Assembly: GCF_001705235.1 (NCBI RefSeq)
Contig: NZ_MCGV01000001.1
Location: 2,946,181 to 3,010,180 of the forward strand
Direction of reading: 5' to 3'
Length of the DNA stretch: 64,000 nucleotides
Origin: Clostridium pasteurianum
GTDB taxonomy: Bacteria > Bacillota > Clostridia > Clostridiales > Clostridiaceae
Shown: in pieces, positions 8,525 to 17,067 of the stretch
Numbering within the stretch: the stretch's first letter is position 1
Layout of the letters: each line of letters begins with the position of its first letter
Program-made: the position numbers and the translations under genes
Notes under the pieces: model-generated
Told to the model about the DNA's origin: nothing
Databases searched by the model: none
The model's input: only the letters and a program-made list of their open reading frames with translations

Positions 8525-9208
8525 ATGAGTTTAAAGATGGAAAATGTGAATCTTGTTTATGATATGGGAAAGGAACTTCAAACTTATGCCCTTAAAAATA
8601 TAACTATTTCGCTTAAAGGTAACAGAATGATTGGAATTATGGGACCATCAGGCAGTGGAAAGAGCTCACTTTTATATACTTTGGCTGGATTAAAATGCCC
8701 AACTTCTGGAAAAGCTTATTACAATGAAATAGATTATAGTAAAATTTCTCCTGATGAAAATGCTGAACTTAGAAAAAAAAATTTTGGATTTATTTTTCAA
8801 AAACACTTTTTAATTGATTATATGACAGTGCTTCAGAATGTTTTGACACCTATAAATGATGATAGTAATGAAGCAAAAATGAAAGCGATAACTATACTGG
8901 ATAAGCTTGACATACTGCATTTGTCAGGAAAAAAACCTCATCAGCTCTCAGTAGGACAAAAGCAGAAGGTTGCAATTGCAAGAGCATTTATAGGGGAACC
9001 TAAAGTTATATTTGCAGACGAGCCTACAGCGGCTTTAGATCATGAAAATGCACTTAAGGTTATGGATTTTTTTGAGGAATATAGAAATAAAAAGATGATT
9101 ATAATAGTAACTCATGATAAATCTATACTTAAGAATGCAGATAGTATAGTAAATATGTTTGATGGTTCAGTAACTTCTATTGAAACCGGAGAGGGGATAG
9201 AAGATTAA
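8525..9208 (+). CDS. ABC transporter ATP-binding protein (MacB/LolD type)
   Basis: 227-residue ATPase subunit. Walker A GPSGSGKSS (about residue 40), Q-loop FIFQKHFLIDY, signature LSVGQKQKVAIARA (a V replaces the usual G in LSGGQ), Walker B VIFADEPTAALD and H-loop VTHD. The start at 8525 follows AGGGGTGA that overlaps the stop of the upstream permease. It ends TAATG, sharing a base with the next permease start, so the three proteins are translationally coupled. It powers the two flanking FtsX-like permeases. Confidence 0.92.
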   Translation: MSLKMENVNLVYDMGKELQTYALKNITISLKGNRMIGIMGPSGSGKSSLLYTLAGLKCPTSGKAYYNEIDYSKISPDENAELRKKNFGFIFQKHFLIDYMTVLQNVLTPINDDSNEAKMKAITILDKLDILHLSGKKPHQLSVGQKQKVAIARAFIGEPKVIFADEPTAALDHENALKVMDFFEEYRNKKMIIIVTHDKSILKNADSIVNMFDGSVTSIETGEGIED

Positions 9209-10323
9209 TGAAACCTTTAGGTGCTGCGAACTATTTAAAAAACAATTTAAAAAAAATTTTACCACAGTTTATATGTGTTGTATTAAGCGTGTATTTTATA
9301 TATTTAATTTCAGTTTTATTTTACAGCAGTATACACGGTTCTAACTCATGTGGACTGAATTTGGTTGAAAAGGGCATTATGGTAAAAGCGAGAGCTAAAG
9401 AATATATTCCTAAAAGTTTAATCAGTACTGTTGAAAACGATAAGGATGTAGGCAGAATAATACCAGTAGTAGGTGATATAGGTTACTTTGGGTATACATC
9501 TATTTTTATGAGCAATACAGGAATCACTTTTAATGTTTTTAAGGAAGATGTAAAAAGTACTGTTAGCTTATTTCATATGAAGCTTATAAAGGGAAGAATG
9601 CCACGTGGAGACAGCAATGAAATAATTATTCCACTTAATTTTGCTAAGCAGAATAAGATAGCTGTTGGGGATTATCTTGGAAAAAATACAAACTCAAATA
9701 TTTATCTTAATGATGATTATAAAGTAGTTGGAATAATGGATGGTCCATGTAATATTATAATTACGTCTAACACTGAGAATATAGGGATGAGTAGAAGTGA
9801 GGCATTAAAGCATAGTTTTATCTGCTCTCTAAATAGTGAAAAACAGAGCAATATAAGTAAAAAACTTAAGAGTATAAATGGAGACGATATAACTTTTTAT
9901 GACTATGAAAGTTTAAAAAAACAGATTTATGGTATGTATAACAGTGTAAATGTTTTAAAAATTATTTTAGATGGACTTATTATTTTTGTATTGTGTATTT
10001 CAATTGTACATATAAATTTTGTTGTATATTCAAATAGGAAAAGAGAGTTCTCTACTTTAAATTTGATTGGATATAAGAAAATTGAAATTTACAAGAAAAT
10101 ATTTAAGGAAAATGCTGTGCTTAATTTAGTTGCATTTTGCGTGGGAACTTTGGTAGCAGCACTTACAATGGAAATTTTAAATATAATTATATGGGAACCT
10201 AAGGGAGAATATGCTATTGTTTTTAAATTAGAGTACTTTTTTACGGCTTTTTTAGTTCCACTATTTGTTTTGATAGTTAATATGATTATGCCTATAAAGC
10301 AAATTAAAAGTTTAAGAAAATAA
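9208..10323 (+). CDS. ABC transporter permease, FtsX-like (second of a pair)
   Basis: 371 residues and paralogous to the permease two genes upstream: same MKPLxAxNY start, one N-terminal helix, an external domain with GRMPRGDSNEIIIPLNFAKQNKIAVGD (compare GRLPKDGKNEIAVHY in the partner), and three C-terminal helices with NRKREFSTLNLIGYKKIEIYKKI. Divergence between the two suggests a heterodimeric permease rather than a recent duplication. The operon ends here, four bases from the convergent TetR gene. Confidence 0.88.
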   Translation: MKPLGAANYLKNNLKKILPQFICVVLSVYFIYLISVLFYSSIHGSNSCGLNLVEKGIMVKARAKEYIPKSLISTVENDKDVGRIIPVVGDIGYFGYTSIFMSNTGITFNVFKEDVKSTVSLFHMKLIKGRMPRGDSNEIIIPLNFAKQNKIAVGDYLGKNTNSNIYLNDDYKVVGIMDGPCNIIITSNTENIGMSRSEALKHSFICSLNSEKQSNISKKLKSINGDDITFYDYESLKKQIYGMYNSVNVLKIILDGLIIFVLCISIVHINFVVYSNRKREFSTLNLIGYKKIEIYKKIFKENAVLNLVAFCVGTLVAALTMEILNIIIWEPKGEYAIVFKLEYFFTAFLVPLFVLIVNMIMPIKQIKSLRK

Positions 10324-10327
10324 TATA

Positions 10328-10957
10328 TTATTTGTAAAAGACTTTCTTTAAAATTTCAATGTATTCTTTTAATTCCTGGAATCTATTGTTTAAGCTGCTT
10401 AAACCTTTATCTTTGCCCAAAGAAGGATCATTAATATATTTCTCTCTTGATATAGTATTTATAGCTGAGAGTATTATTTGTATTGATTTATGTATATCTA
10501 CATCATCTCTAAATTTTGATAAATCTAAACCATCAAAGGTCAAAAATAGACCCTTTGAATAAAGTGCATTAAAACGTTCTGTAATTTCAAGTTTTAATTC
10601 GTCAGGAGTATTTACATAGGCGTTTATAAAAAATTTATACACATCAGGATTTTTATAAGATATTTTTATTTTAAGTTCAGTCCAGTCAAGTATTCTTTTA
10701 AAAAGGTCAGGACTATTTTCTCCCATTTCGTCTATTAAGTAATTTACATAATAATTTGTAATATAATCTAAAATGTACAAAAACAAATTTTTTTTATTTC
10801 CAAAATAGTTGAATAAAGCTCCCTTAGATATTCCTGATTTTTTTACTATAGTATTTGTTGAAGCACTGCTGTAGGCATTTTGGCCAAATTCTTTAACACA
10901 TATATCAATGATTTTTTCTTTCTTTTCATCTGGTAATTTTTCAAAAGCTTCGTACAA
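10328..10957 (-). CDS. TetR-family transcriptional regulator
   Basis: 209 residues. The N-terminal helix-turn-helix domain is typical: KKEKIIDICVKEFGQNAYSSASTNTIVKKSGISKGALFNYFGNKKNLF. The C-terminal helical domain is family-specific and gives no ligand. A TTG start follows TTAGGAGTG. It lies 35 bp behind the alpha/beta hydrolase in the same direction, so both are probably one transcript. Two identical 14-bp palindromes at the hydrolase promoter are its likely operators, making the pair self-repressing. Ligand unknown, perhaps a hydrolase substrate. Confidence 0.9.
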   Translation of the reverse strand: MYEAFEKLPDEKKEKIIDICVKEFGQNAYSSASTNTIVKKSGISKGALFNYFGNKKNLFLYILDYITNYYVNYLIDEMGENSPDLFKRILDWTELKIKISYKNPDVYKFFINAYVNTPDELKLEITERFNALYSKGLFLTFDGLDLSKFRDDVDIHKSIQIILSAINTISREKYINDPSLGKDKGLSSLNNRFQELKEYIEILKKVFYK

Positions 10958-10992
10958 GATTAGATCACTCCTAATTGGTTATTTTCTAAAGG

Positions 10993-11748
10993 TTATTGAT
11001 TTGTACTCTCAAAGAAATGCTTTAGCAAATCAATATATTTATCTGTATGAATTAAACTAATTTCTCCATGACCATATTTCTCTAGGATTTTCAAAGAGCT
11101 ACCTTTTACAGTATTATGCAGTAGCTTTGCAGACTTTTTCATAATTGATAGTTCCCTTTCGCCAACCAATATTAATGTTTTTGCTTTTGTATTGCATAAG
11201 GTTTGAGGCATTGGATAATTACCATTACTTTTTGTCATATTGATTAGAGAGTGTTTTGTCATTCGTGAACTGTCCTTATAGTAAGATTCAAATAATTCTT
11301 CAGGTACATTTAATGTTTTAGCTTGCAGCTTTGAATACCATTTTCTTTTGATTAATCCATAACACAGATTGTACATTGGTACAATTAATTTTGTGGAAAT
11401 TTTCATAGGATAAACTAGAGCACTTTCTATAACAGCATTTTCGGTAATATCACATTCTTCTGATAGTATTTCTACAACAATTTGAGCGCCTATGGAAAGA
11501 CCGCAAATTGCAAAAACTTTTCCGTTACAATTATTTTTTATATAGCAAATAACCTGTTCTGCCGATTTTTTTATACTTATAAAGGTATTATCCCAATCAT
11601 CACCATGACCATCGATAATTGGTGTGACAATAAAATAATCTTTTTGCAGTGCTTCAATTTGTGGTTTCAATGACCACCAGGATAGGCCTCCGCCATGAAG
11701 AAAGATGATAACTGGATTGTTTTTATTTCCAAATTCTTTGAATATCAT
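10993..11748 (-). CDS. Alpha/beta-fold hydrolase
   Basis: 251 residues. The oxyanion motif FLHGGGLSWW is near the start, the nucleophile elbow GLSIGAQ near residue 90, and a C-terminal His lies in YGHGEISLIH; the acid residue is probably in LVGERE. Substrate unknown. The ATG at 11748 is chosen because GGAGG sits 6 bases before it; a longer frame back to 11778 would overlap an operator. Co-transcribed with the TetR gene downstream and controlled by the promoter with two palindromic operators. Confidence 0.85.
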   Translation of the reverse strand: MIFKEFGNKNNPVIIFLHGGGLSWWSLKPQIEALQKDYFIVTPIIDGHGDDWDNTFISIKKSAEQVICYIKNNCNGKVFAICGLSIGAQIVVEILSEECDITENAVIESALVYPMKISTKLIVPMYNLCYGLIKRKWYSKLQAKTLNVPEELFESYYKDSSRMTKHSLINMTKSNGNYPMPQTLCNTKAKTLILVGERELSIMKKSAKLLHNTVKGSSLKILEKYGHGEISLIHTDKYIDLLKHFFESTNQ

Positions 11749-11771
11749 ATGTAGCCTCCATACATTGCTTT

Positions 11772-11826
11772 TGACCATATGGTCATTCGGTAATCACATT
11801 ATATTATATAATGACCATATGGTCAA
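11772..11826 (-). promoter_or_regulatory. Promoter with two identical TetR-type operators
   Basis: Minus-strand promoter: TTGACC (11826-11821), 17 bp, TATAAT (11803-11798). Perfect palindrome TGACCATATGGTCA occurs twice, at 11812-11825 (covering the -35) and 11772-11785 (just past the expected transcription start), 40 bp apart centre to centre. Placement on both sides of the core promoter is a classic repression layout. The regulator is most likely the TetR protein in the same operon. Confidence 0.82.
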
Positions 11827-11847
11827 GAAACTATTAAAGTTATTATA

Positions 11848-11903
11848 AGTCATATAAATTGTGACTGTGGTAACTTTTTTATTACTTATGCTTTAGATAT
11901 TAT
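11848..11903 (+). promoter_or_regulatory. Conserved promoter module, copy 2 (CPBP cluster)
   Basis: AGTCAT at 11848, GTCAT-N7-GTGAC, GGTAACTTTTTTATTACTT from 11869, TATTAT at 11898-11903. Every element has the same spacing as in the module before the ABC cassette (7280-7335). Suggests one activator controls both the ABC cassette and the CPBP protease cluster. Confidence 0.6.
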
Positions 11904-11983
11904 TATAGGTAGGAAGGAAAATTAAAAAGCAAGTGTACTACATAAATAGTACTTACATACAATAAGAATAAGGTGATTTATAA

Positions 11984-12820
11984 ATGAATAAAAATTTTAA
12001 AATAGCTTTAATTTCTTTAATTGCAGTTATTTTAGGAATAATTTTAGAGCAGACAATAATTAATTTCTTTAGAATTCATGGTTTAAGTATATTAAATAAT
12101 CCTGCACTTTCAAATGCTATTTTAGAAATTGTAGTTATGGTTATTCCTTGTTTGATTGTAAAGAAATTTAGTAATCAAAAGCTCAATTTAAGGCTTATAG
12201 GAATAACATTTCATGGTCAAATGAAGAATATATTTTTCGGAATGGCCGTTGTTTTTGCAGACATTATGGTTTTATATTTAACCTTTTGGGGAATGAAGTT
12301 TATGAGCTTTAAAGGCTTAGGCTTTGAATTTTACACAGGAAGTGAAGTTATAAAGAGTGTGCTTAGTGTTTTTCTTATAGCAATTTTTGCAGGAATTTGT
12401 GAGGAGATTTTTTTTAGAGGAGTTTTATTAAATTACTTATCTAAAGCTAAAGGGAATTTATTAGCACTCATATTGAGTTCAATTATTTTTACTATATTTC
12501 ATACAAGTAGGTATCACGATTTTTTAATGCTAATCAGTGTTTTTATAATGGCAATTGTTCTAGGGTACAGTTTTATATATACTAATTCTTTGTGCTTGGG
12601 AATTGGAATCCACTTTGCAGTGGACTTTTTTACTAATTTAGTAAGTCTTAATGAACCAAATCTTTTTATAATAAATTTAAGTAATAAATTAAACTCTTAT
12701 AGCTTTGAAAAAATTTTTATTTGTGGAATTGTTATTATAATGATTTTTATTTTTATGCTAATTTTTGGGGTGAAAAAGATAAGGGGGGAGAATGAATATG
12801 AGCTTAAGGAAACTAGATAA
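11984..12820 (+). CDS. CPBP-family intramembrane metalloprotease, first of cluster
   Basis: 278 residues with about seven or eight membrane helices. CPBP (Abi, PF02517) motifs: EEIFFRGVLLNYLSK at about residue 138, FHTSRY (motif 2 His) and GIGIHFAVDF (motif 3 His). The family includes Rce1-type CAAX proteases and bacterial proteins tied to bacteriocin self-immunity. AAGGTGAT precedes the ATG. It lies directly behind the shared promoter module and overlaps the next CPBP gene by 23 bases, so the three CPBP genes form an operon. Confidence 0.9.
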   Translation: MNKNFKIALISLIAVILGIILEQTIINFFRIHGLSILNNPALSNAILEIVVMVIPCLIVKKFSNQKLNLRLIGITFHGQMKNIFFGMAVVFADIMVLYLTFWGMKFMSFKGLGFEFYTGSEVIKSVLSVFLIAIFAGICEEIFFRGVLLNYLSKAKGNLLALILSSIIFTIFHTSRYHDFLMLISVFIMAIVLGYSFIYTNSLCLGIGIHFAVDFFTNLVSLNEPNLFIINLSNKLNSYSFEKIFICGIVIIMIFIFMLIFGVKKIRGENEYELKETR

Positions 12821-13657
12821 AAATTTTAAAATTGCAATTATGGCACTTGCTTTAACCACAATTGCTGCATGCATATTTGGAGGTTTTACTTTACTTATGA
12901 GTAAAACGAAACTCGAATTATTTAACAATGGAACAGTAAATACTTTAATTCTAGAGATAATAGTTACAATTGTACCATGCTTAGTAGTTAAAAAAAATAG
13001 TGGTGGAAAATTTAATTTAGAACTTATTTCTATGAAATTTGAAGGAAATAGTTTAAGCGATTTATTTAAAGGTATGGGAATTTCAATACTTATGATTACA
13101 ACTTTGGTAGTAGTTTTAATGGTTACTAAAATTATAAGCATCAAGGGTCTGGGTTTTGAATTTGCAGCAGTGAATAAGGTGATTTGGTCTATATTTTTAG
13201 TTTCTTTAGTTGCAATTTTTGCAGGAATTTGTGAGGAAATATTTTGTAGAGGAATTTTGCTTAATTATTTAGCTAAGTGGAAAGGTGAAATTTTTGCTTT
13301 AATAGTAAGCTCTATTATATTTACAGCATTTCATATTACCCGTTATCAAGATATTAATTCTCTCACTAATGTTTTTCTTATGGGAATTATACTTGGAAGG
13401 CTTTTATAGTAACAAAATCATTATATATGCCTATTGGACTTCATTTTGCATGGGATTTTTATTTGGATCTTTGGAGTACTGAAAAAGATCCATCGCTATT
13501 CATAGTAAATTTAAATAATAAGTTTGGAATTAATTATATTGATAAGATTAACGGATTGGTACAGATTATTATAAAGATTATTGTAATTATAATTTTGATA
13601 GCTATTATATATATTAAAAGAAAAAAGCTTGGCAAAGGAAGTGGTATAAACGTATAG
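12798..13657 (+). pseudogene. CPBP-family protease, frameshifted
   Basis: Paralogue of the preceding gene (LRKLDKNFKIAIMALAL versus NKNFKIALISLIAV). EEIFCRGILLNYLAK and FHITRYQD are intact. After MGIILGRLL a TAG at 13407 stops the frame. The next frame, from about 13400, continues exactly as expected with IVTKSLYMPIGLHFAWDF, carrying the third His motif. One missing T in the T-run at about 13400 explains it. GGGGAG favours the ATG at 12798. As read it is broken and would lack motif 3; a sequencing error or slippage on the short T-run cannot be excluded. Confidence 0.85.
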
Positions 13658-13703
13658 CTTAAAAGAGAAGCTAAAAAAGAAACAAATATTATTATTTTTA
13701 ATT

Positions 13704-14492
13704 ATGACCTTTGTGGGTACCTACTTGTGTTGGGGAACTTTATTATTATCTTCTAAAGGAGTTTTAAGTAAAGGTATATATACAAATAATATGTATTATA
13801 CTTTTTTCCGTGTGTTAGGGGGAAGTATGCCAAGCATTATGGGTATAGCTACTATAGGATATTTTGGTGGGGTACAAAAAATAAAGCTGCTACTAAAGAA
13901 AATTACCAATTGGAGATTTAATGCTATTTTTTATATATTTTCATTGCTACCTTTAACTGCGCAAGCATTTTTAAGTTATTTTATATGTAGTATTATTGGA
14001 TTTAACATAAAAGTTTTTGTTAATCGTAGTTATGAAGGTTTTAAAACAGATAGTGTTCTAGGTATCCTTGTTCTATTTATAGTAATAATATTATTTGGAG
14101 GACCTTTAAATGAGGAATTTGGCTGGAGGGGATTTTTACTTCCAAGGCTTCAAAAGAAATTTCACCCAGTTTATTCAGCTGTAATTGTAGGAGTAGTATG
14201 GTCACTCTGGCACCTACCTATGTTTTTTATTTCGGGTACTGGATATGACAATTTTTTAATTTATATGATAGAGACTATAATATTATCTATAGAGATTACT
14301 TGGGTTTATAATAAAACTGATGGAAGCTTGTTATTCCCAGTTTTGATTCATGGAATTGATAATACATATGGAGCTGTATTAAATTCTTCTGGAAGAGTAC
14401 CTGTGCTAACTTATATAGTGGTTATAGTAATTGCTGTTTTTATAGTAATTGATATGTGCAGAAAGACATCAAAAAAGGTGGGAGTGATATGA
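13704..14492 (+). CDS. CPBP-family intramembrane metalloprotease, third of cluster
   Basis: 262 residues from the first ATG. Motifs EEFGWRGFLLPRLQ, WSLWHLPMFF and LIHGIDN match the CPBP family; helices span most of the protein. The ATG at 13704 has no ribosome site and sits inside what looks like the first membrane helix. The frame is open upstream to an ACG at 13650, which gives YSLKEKLKKKQILLFLIM and has AAGGAAG 8 bases before it. The original start was probably an ATG there, now ACG. Expression may be weak or start at ACG. It differs in sequence from the other two CPBP genes. Confidence 0.8.
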   Translation: MTFVGTYLCWGTLLLSSKGVLSKGIYTNNMYYTFFRVLGGSMPSIMGIATIGYFGGVQKIKLLLKKITNWRFNAIFYIFSLLPLTAQAFLSYFICSIIGFNIKVFVNRSYEGFKTDSVLGILVLFIVIILFGGPLNEEFGWRGFLLPRLQKKFHPVYSAVIVGVVWSLWHLPMFFISGTGYDNFLIYMIETIILSIEITWVYNKTDGSLLFPVLIHGIDNTYGAVLNSSGRVPVLTYIVVIVIAVFIVIDMCRKTSKKVGVI

Positions 14493-14493
14493 A

Positions 14494-15663
14494 TTGAAAA
14501 CAATGTTAATTACAATTGGAAATATTATTTTAGAGCTATTAATACTATTTTTATATACAATGCTGTGGTATTATGTTGGAAAAAAAGGCAGCAGAATATT
14601 ATTTACTAAAAGGGGAAAAGCAAATTCAAAAATCTATTGGACTGTATTTTGGTTTTTGGCATTTTCATTTATTTTAGCTGCTATAGCAAGAAGTACTATA
14701 TCTATAAATAATAGATTAACTGAAACTTTGACAGTAATAGGTGCGGTTTCAATAGCTTTGTTCTTTTATCTTATAATATTATTTCCAATGACAGATATAA
14801 TGAAGTTTATTCTTAACAAACTAGGGTTTAGCGGAAACATGCGAAATTATTTAAGTGTAGTTTATGGTAGAGGAATTTCAATTTTTGCAGTTGTTATAGT
14901 TATATTTTGCTTTGGATTCTGGCATGCAAATCATCAATCAGTAACTAACTACAAATTAAATATAAATAAAAAGGCAGGAAATATAAAAACACTTAATGTT
15001 GTAATGGTATCTGATGTACATATGGGAATAATGATTAGGGAAAATGGAATTAATAAGATGGTAAATTCCATAAATAAACTTAAGCCAGATATAGTTTTTT
15101 TCTGCGGTGATATGGTAGATGAAAGTACACCTACAAGTTTAAAGAAATATTATGGAAGAGAATTTAAAAACATAAAATCAAAATATGGTGTTTATTCCAT
15201 TACTGGAAATCATGAATATTATTCTGACAATGTGTCTGAAACTATTAAATATATGAAAAAAGCAAATGTTAGGACTTTGCAGGATGAAGCGGTTAAGGTT
15301 GATAATAGCTTTTATGTAGTAGGGAGAAATGATTCAGCTAGTGGTAAAAAGCCAAAACCTTTAAAGGATATTTTAAAAGGTAGGAACAAAGCACTGCCGA
15401 TTATAGAGCTTAACCACAAACCAGTAGCATTAGATGAAGCAGAGAAAAATGGAGTGGATTTGCAGCTCTCAGGTCATACTCATGATGGGCAAGTATTTCC
15501 TTTTAATCTTACAACAAATTTAGTTTTTAAAGATGCCTATGGATATTTAAATGAAGGAAACTTCAAATTGATAGTTACATCTGGGTATGGAACCTGGGGG
15601 CCTCCTATGAGAATAGGGACAAAAGGGGAGATCGTTGATATTAAGCTTAAATTTGTGAAGTAA
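14494..15663 (+). CDS. Membrane-anchored metallophosphoesterase
   Basis: 389 residues. Four to five N-terminal membrane helices (residues 1-150), then a calcineurin-like phosphoesterase domain with the full metal-site set: SDVHMG (DxH), CGDMVDE (GDxxD), GNHEYY (GNHE) and SGHTHDGQ (GHTH). Similar proteins (YkuE-like) act on phospholipids or other phosphoesters at the membrane; the substrate here is not known. A TTG start at 14494, one base past the CPBP stop, with GGTGGGAG at 14478. Translationally coupled to the CPBP cluster. The C-terminus is normal; a repeat remnant follows. Confidence 0.88.
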   Translation: MKTMLITIGNIILELLILFLYTMLWYYVGKKGSRILFTKRGKANSKIYWTVFWFLAFSFILAAIARSTISINNRLTETLTVIGAVSIALFFYLIILFPMTDIMKFILNKLGFSGNMRNYLSVVYGRGISIFAVVIVIFCFGFWHANHQSVTNYKLNINKKAGNIKTLNVVMVSDVHMGIMIRENGINKMVNSINKLKPDIVFFCGDMVDESTPTSLKKYYGREFKNIKSKYGVYSITGNHEYYSDNVSETIKYMKKANVRTLQDEAVKVDNSFYVVGRNDSASGKKPKPLKDILKGRNKALPIIELNHKPVALDEAEKNGVDLQLSGHTHDGQVFPFNLTTNLVFKDAYGYLNEGNFKLIVTSGYGTWGPPMRIGTKGEIVDIKLKFVK

Positions 15664-15712
15664 CAATGCTTCGTCGCGTTAAAAAAATCTTATAAATCGT
15701 TCCTTCTAATAG
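15664..15712 (+). repeat. Collapsed remnant of the long palindromic repeat
   Basis: AACAATGCTTCG, then TTAAAAAAATCTTATAAATC runs directly into GTTCCTTCT. These are the left and right outer parts of the repeat family without the apex and inner arms. It looks like a palindrome that lost its centre by deletion. Confidence 0.5.
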
Positions 15713-15747
15713 ACCTTTGTTTTATTGTTAAAATAGAAAACTGTTTT

Positions 15748-16206
15748 TTAGGCATTTGAAACAATATGTTTTGAACGGTAGTATACTACCAATCTTTGTG
15801 AACATAAAGTTATTCCGTAATAAATTAGAAATGTAGCTTGACTAGTATGCCATATGGAATCAATCATTAAATGAAGTATTGATGATGCAATCCATAATAC
15901 TATAGTCAGTAAGGTTCCTTGGCGAAATAGAATAGAGCCTTTATACCATAGTTTTACTGTATAGGCTCTCAATGTTCCCATAGCAACTGCTAGGATAAAC
16001 AAACTTATTAAAATTGATGTTAGTGACATAAAAGTTAAAGTATGAGTATTAAAATAGTTTTTTAGATTTGATAGACCTAATATTATAAGAATTATTGGAA
16101 AAATTAATCTCATATCATTACGTACTTGTCTAACTCTAATTTGATTATAAAAGATTATAAATAACACCAATAAACCAATTAGTAGATTACCAATATAATT
16201 ACTCAT
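15748..16206 (-). CDS. Small integral membrane protein, CcdC/DUF1453-like
   Basis: 152 residues, four or five predicted membrane helices, rich in Ile/Leu/Phe. Overall layout (short helices, basic loop VRQVRNDMR, ending YYRSKHIVSNA) resembles the CcdC/DUF1453 group, whose function is not defined. No enzyme motif is visible. A clear GGAGGT lies 8 bases before the ATG. It follows the methyltransferase-like gene in the same direction, about 100 bp apart, so may share its transcript. Confidence 0.7.
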   Translation of the reverse strand: MSNYIGNLLIGLLVLFIIFYNQIRVRQVRNDMRLIFPIILIILGLSNLKNYFNTHTLTFMSLTSILISLFILAVAMGTLRAYTVKLWYKGSILFRQGTLLTIVLWIASSILHLMIDSIWHTSQATFLIYYGITLCSQRLVVYYRSKHIVSNA

Positions 16207-16308
16207 TTTTGTTTACCTCCAATGGTATTTTTTAAAGTATTTCTATAGCCATTTGCTATAGAATTTGAAGTTCCAAGTGAAGCACCTTTATTGCAATTTT
16301 AAAATGAT

Positions 16309-16923
16309 TTACCATATAAATGGGAATAGACAGTAAGTGTGTTTACAGTAGTCTTCAAATTCTTTATTAAACTGTTTTTTTAATGCTTTTTCTTCAACTT
16401 TTATTCTAATTCCATAGCATATTATGCAGATAATTAAGACAACTATAGGTGATAATATATTTCGCAGCGAAAATGCTATACCTAAAAGACTAAGAATGCT
16501 TCCAGTATAGGCAGGATTTCTTACGTAATGATAAAATCCTTTTTGTATTAAATGTTGATCAGATGTGGTTTGTACAGATAATGTGAATGCTTTTTTTAGT
16601 GTCCAAACAGAGTAAGCACGAATTATCGTACCTGTTATTATTAAGAAGATTCCTATATAGTAAAAGAAATGTGGGAACATAAGATTTTTTATAAATGCAT
16701 TTACCGCTGAGCCTGTAAAATAATAGCTTATATAAATACTTAGACAGTATCCAAAAATTATTGCCCAAATTGAACCTTTATCAGATTTTTTACTATTTTC
16801 TTTGTTTCCAATTGAAGTAAATACCCATATTATAAATTCAGATAAAAACATAAATCCAAGGGCATAAAGATATACCTTGTATTCAAACATATTTGTAAAT
16901 TTTGTGAAATCAGTAAAATCCAA
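16309..16923 (-). CDS. Isoprenylcysteine carboxyl methyltransferase-like membrane protein
   Basis: 204 residues with five or so membrane helices. The C-terminal half has the ICMT/PEMT-type signature: HLIQKGFYHYVRNPAYTGSILSLLG, then RIKVEEKALKKQFNKEFEDYCKHT. Such proteins bind S-adenosylmethionine near the membrane and methylate lipid-like substrates; the bacterial target is unknown. GGAGGAG lies 8 bases before the TTG at 16923, preferred over the earlier in-frame TTG at 16938. It follows the second two-component system in the same direction. Confidence 0.82.
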   Translation of the reverse strand: MDFTDFTKFTNMFEYKVYLYALGFMFLSEFIIWVFTSIGNKENSKKSDKGSIWAIIFGYCLSIYISYYFTGSAVNAFIKNLMFPHFFYYIGIFLIITGTIIRAYSVWTLKKAFTLSVQTTSDQHLIQKGFYHYVRNPAYTGSILSLLGIAFSLRNILSPIVVLIICIICYGIRIKVEEKALKKQFNKEFEDYCKHTYCLFPFIW

Positions 16924-17067
16924 AATTTTCTCCTCCAATTTCTAATAAATTATTTTTTCTATATTTATAATTTATAGCTAAAACAAAGAATATTAAATGT
17001 GCAATAAGTAACATTACACGTAAAAAAATAAGCACATACATTACTTTAGTAACATACGTACTTATAA

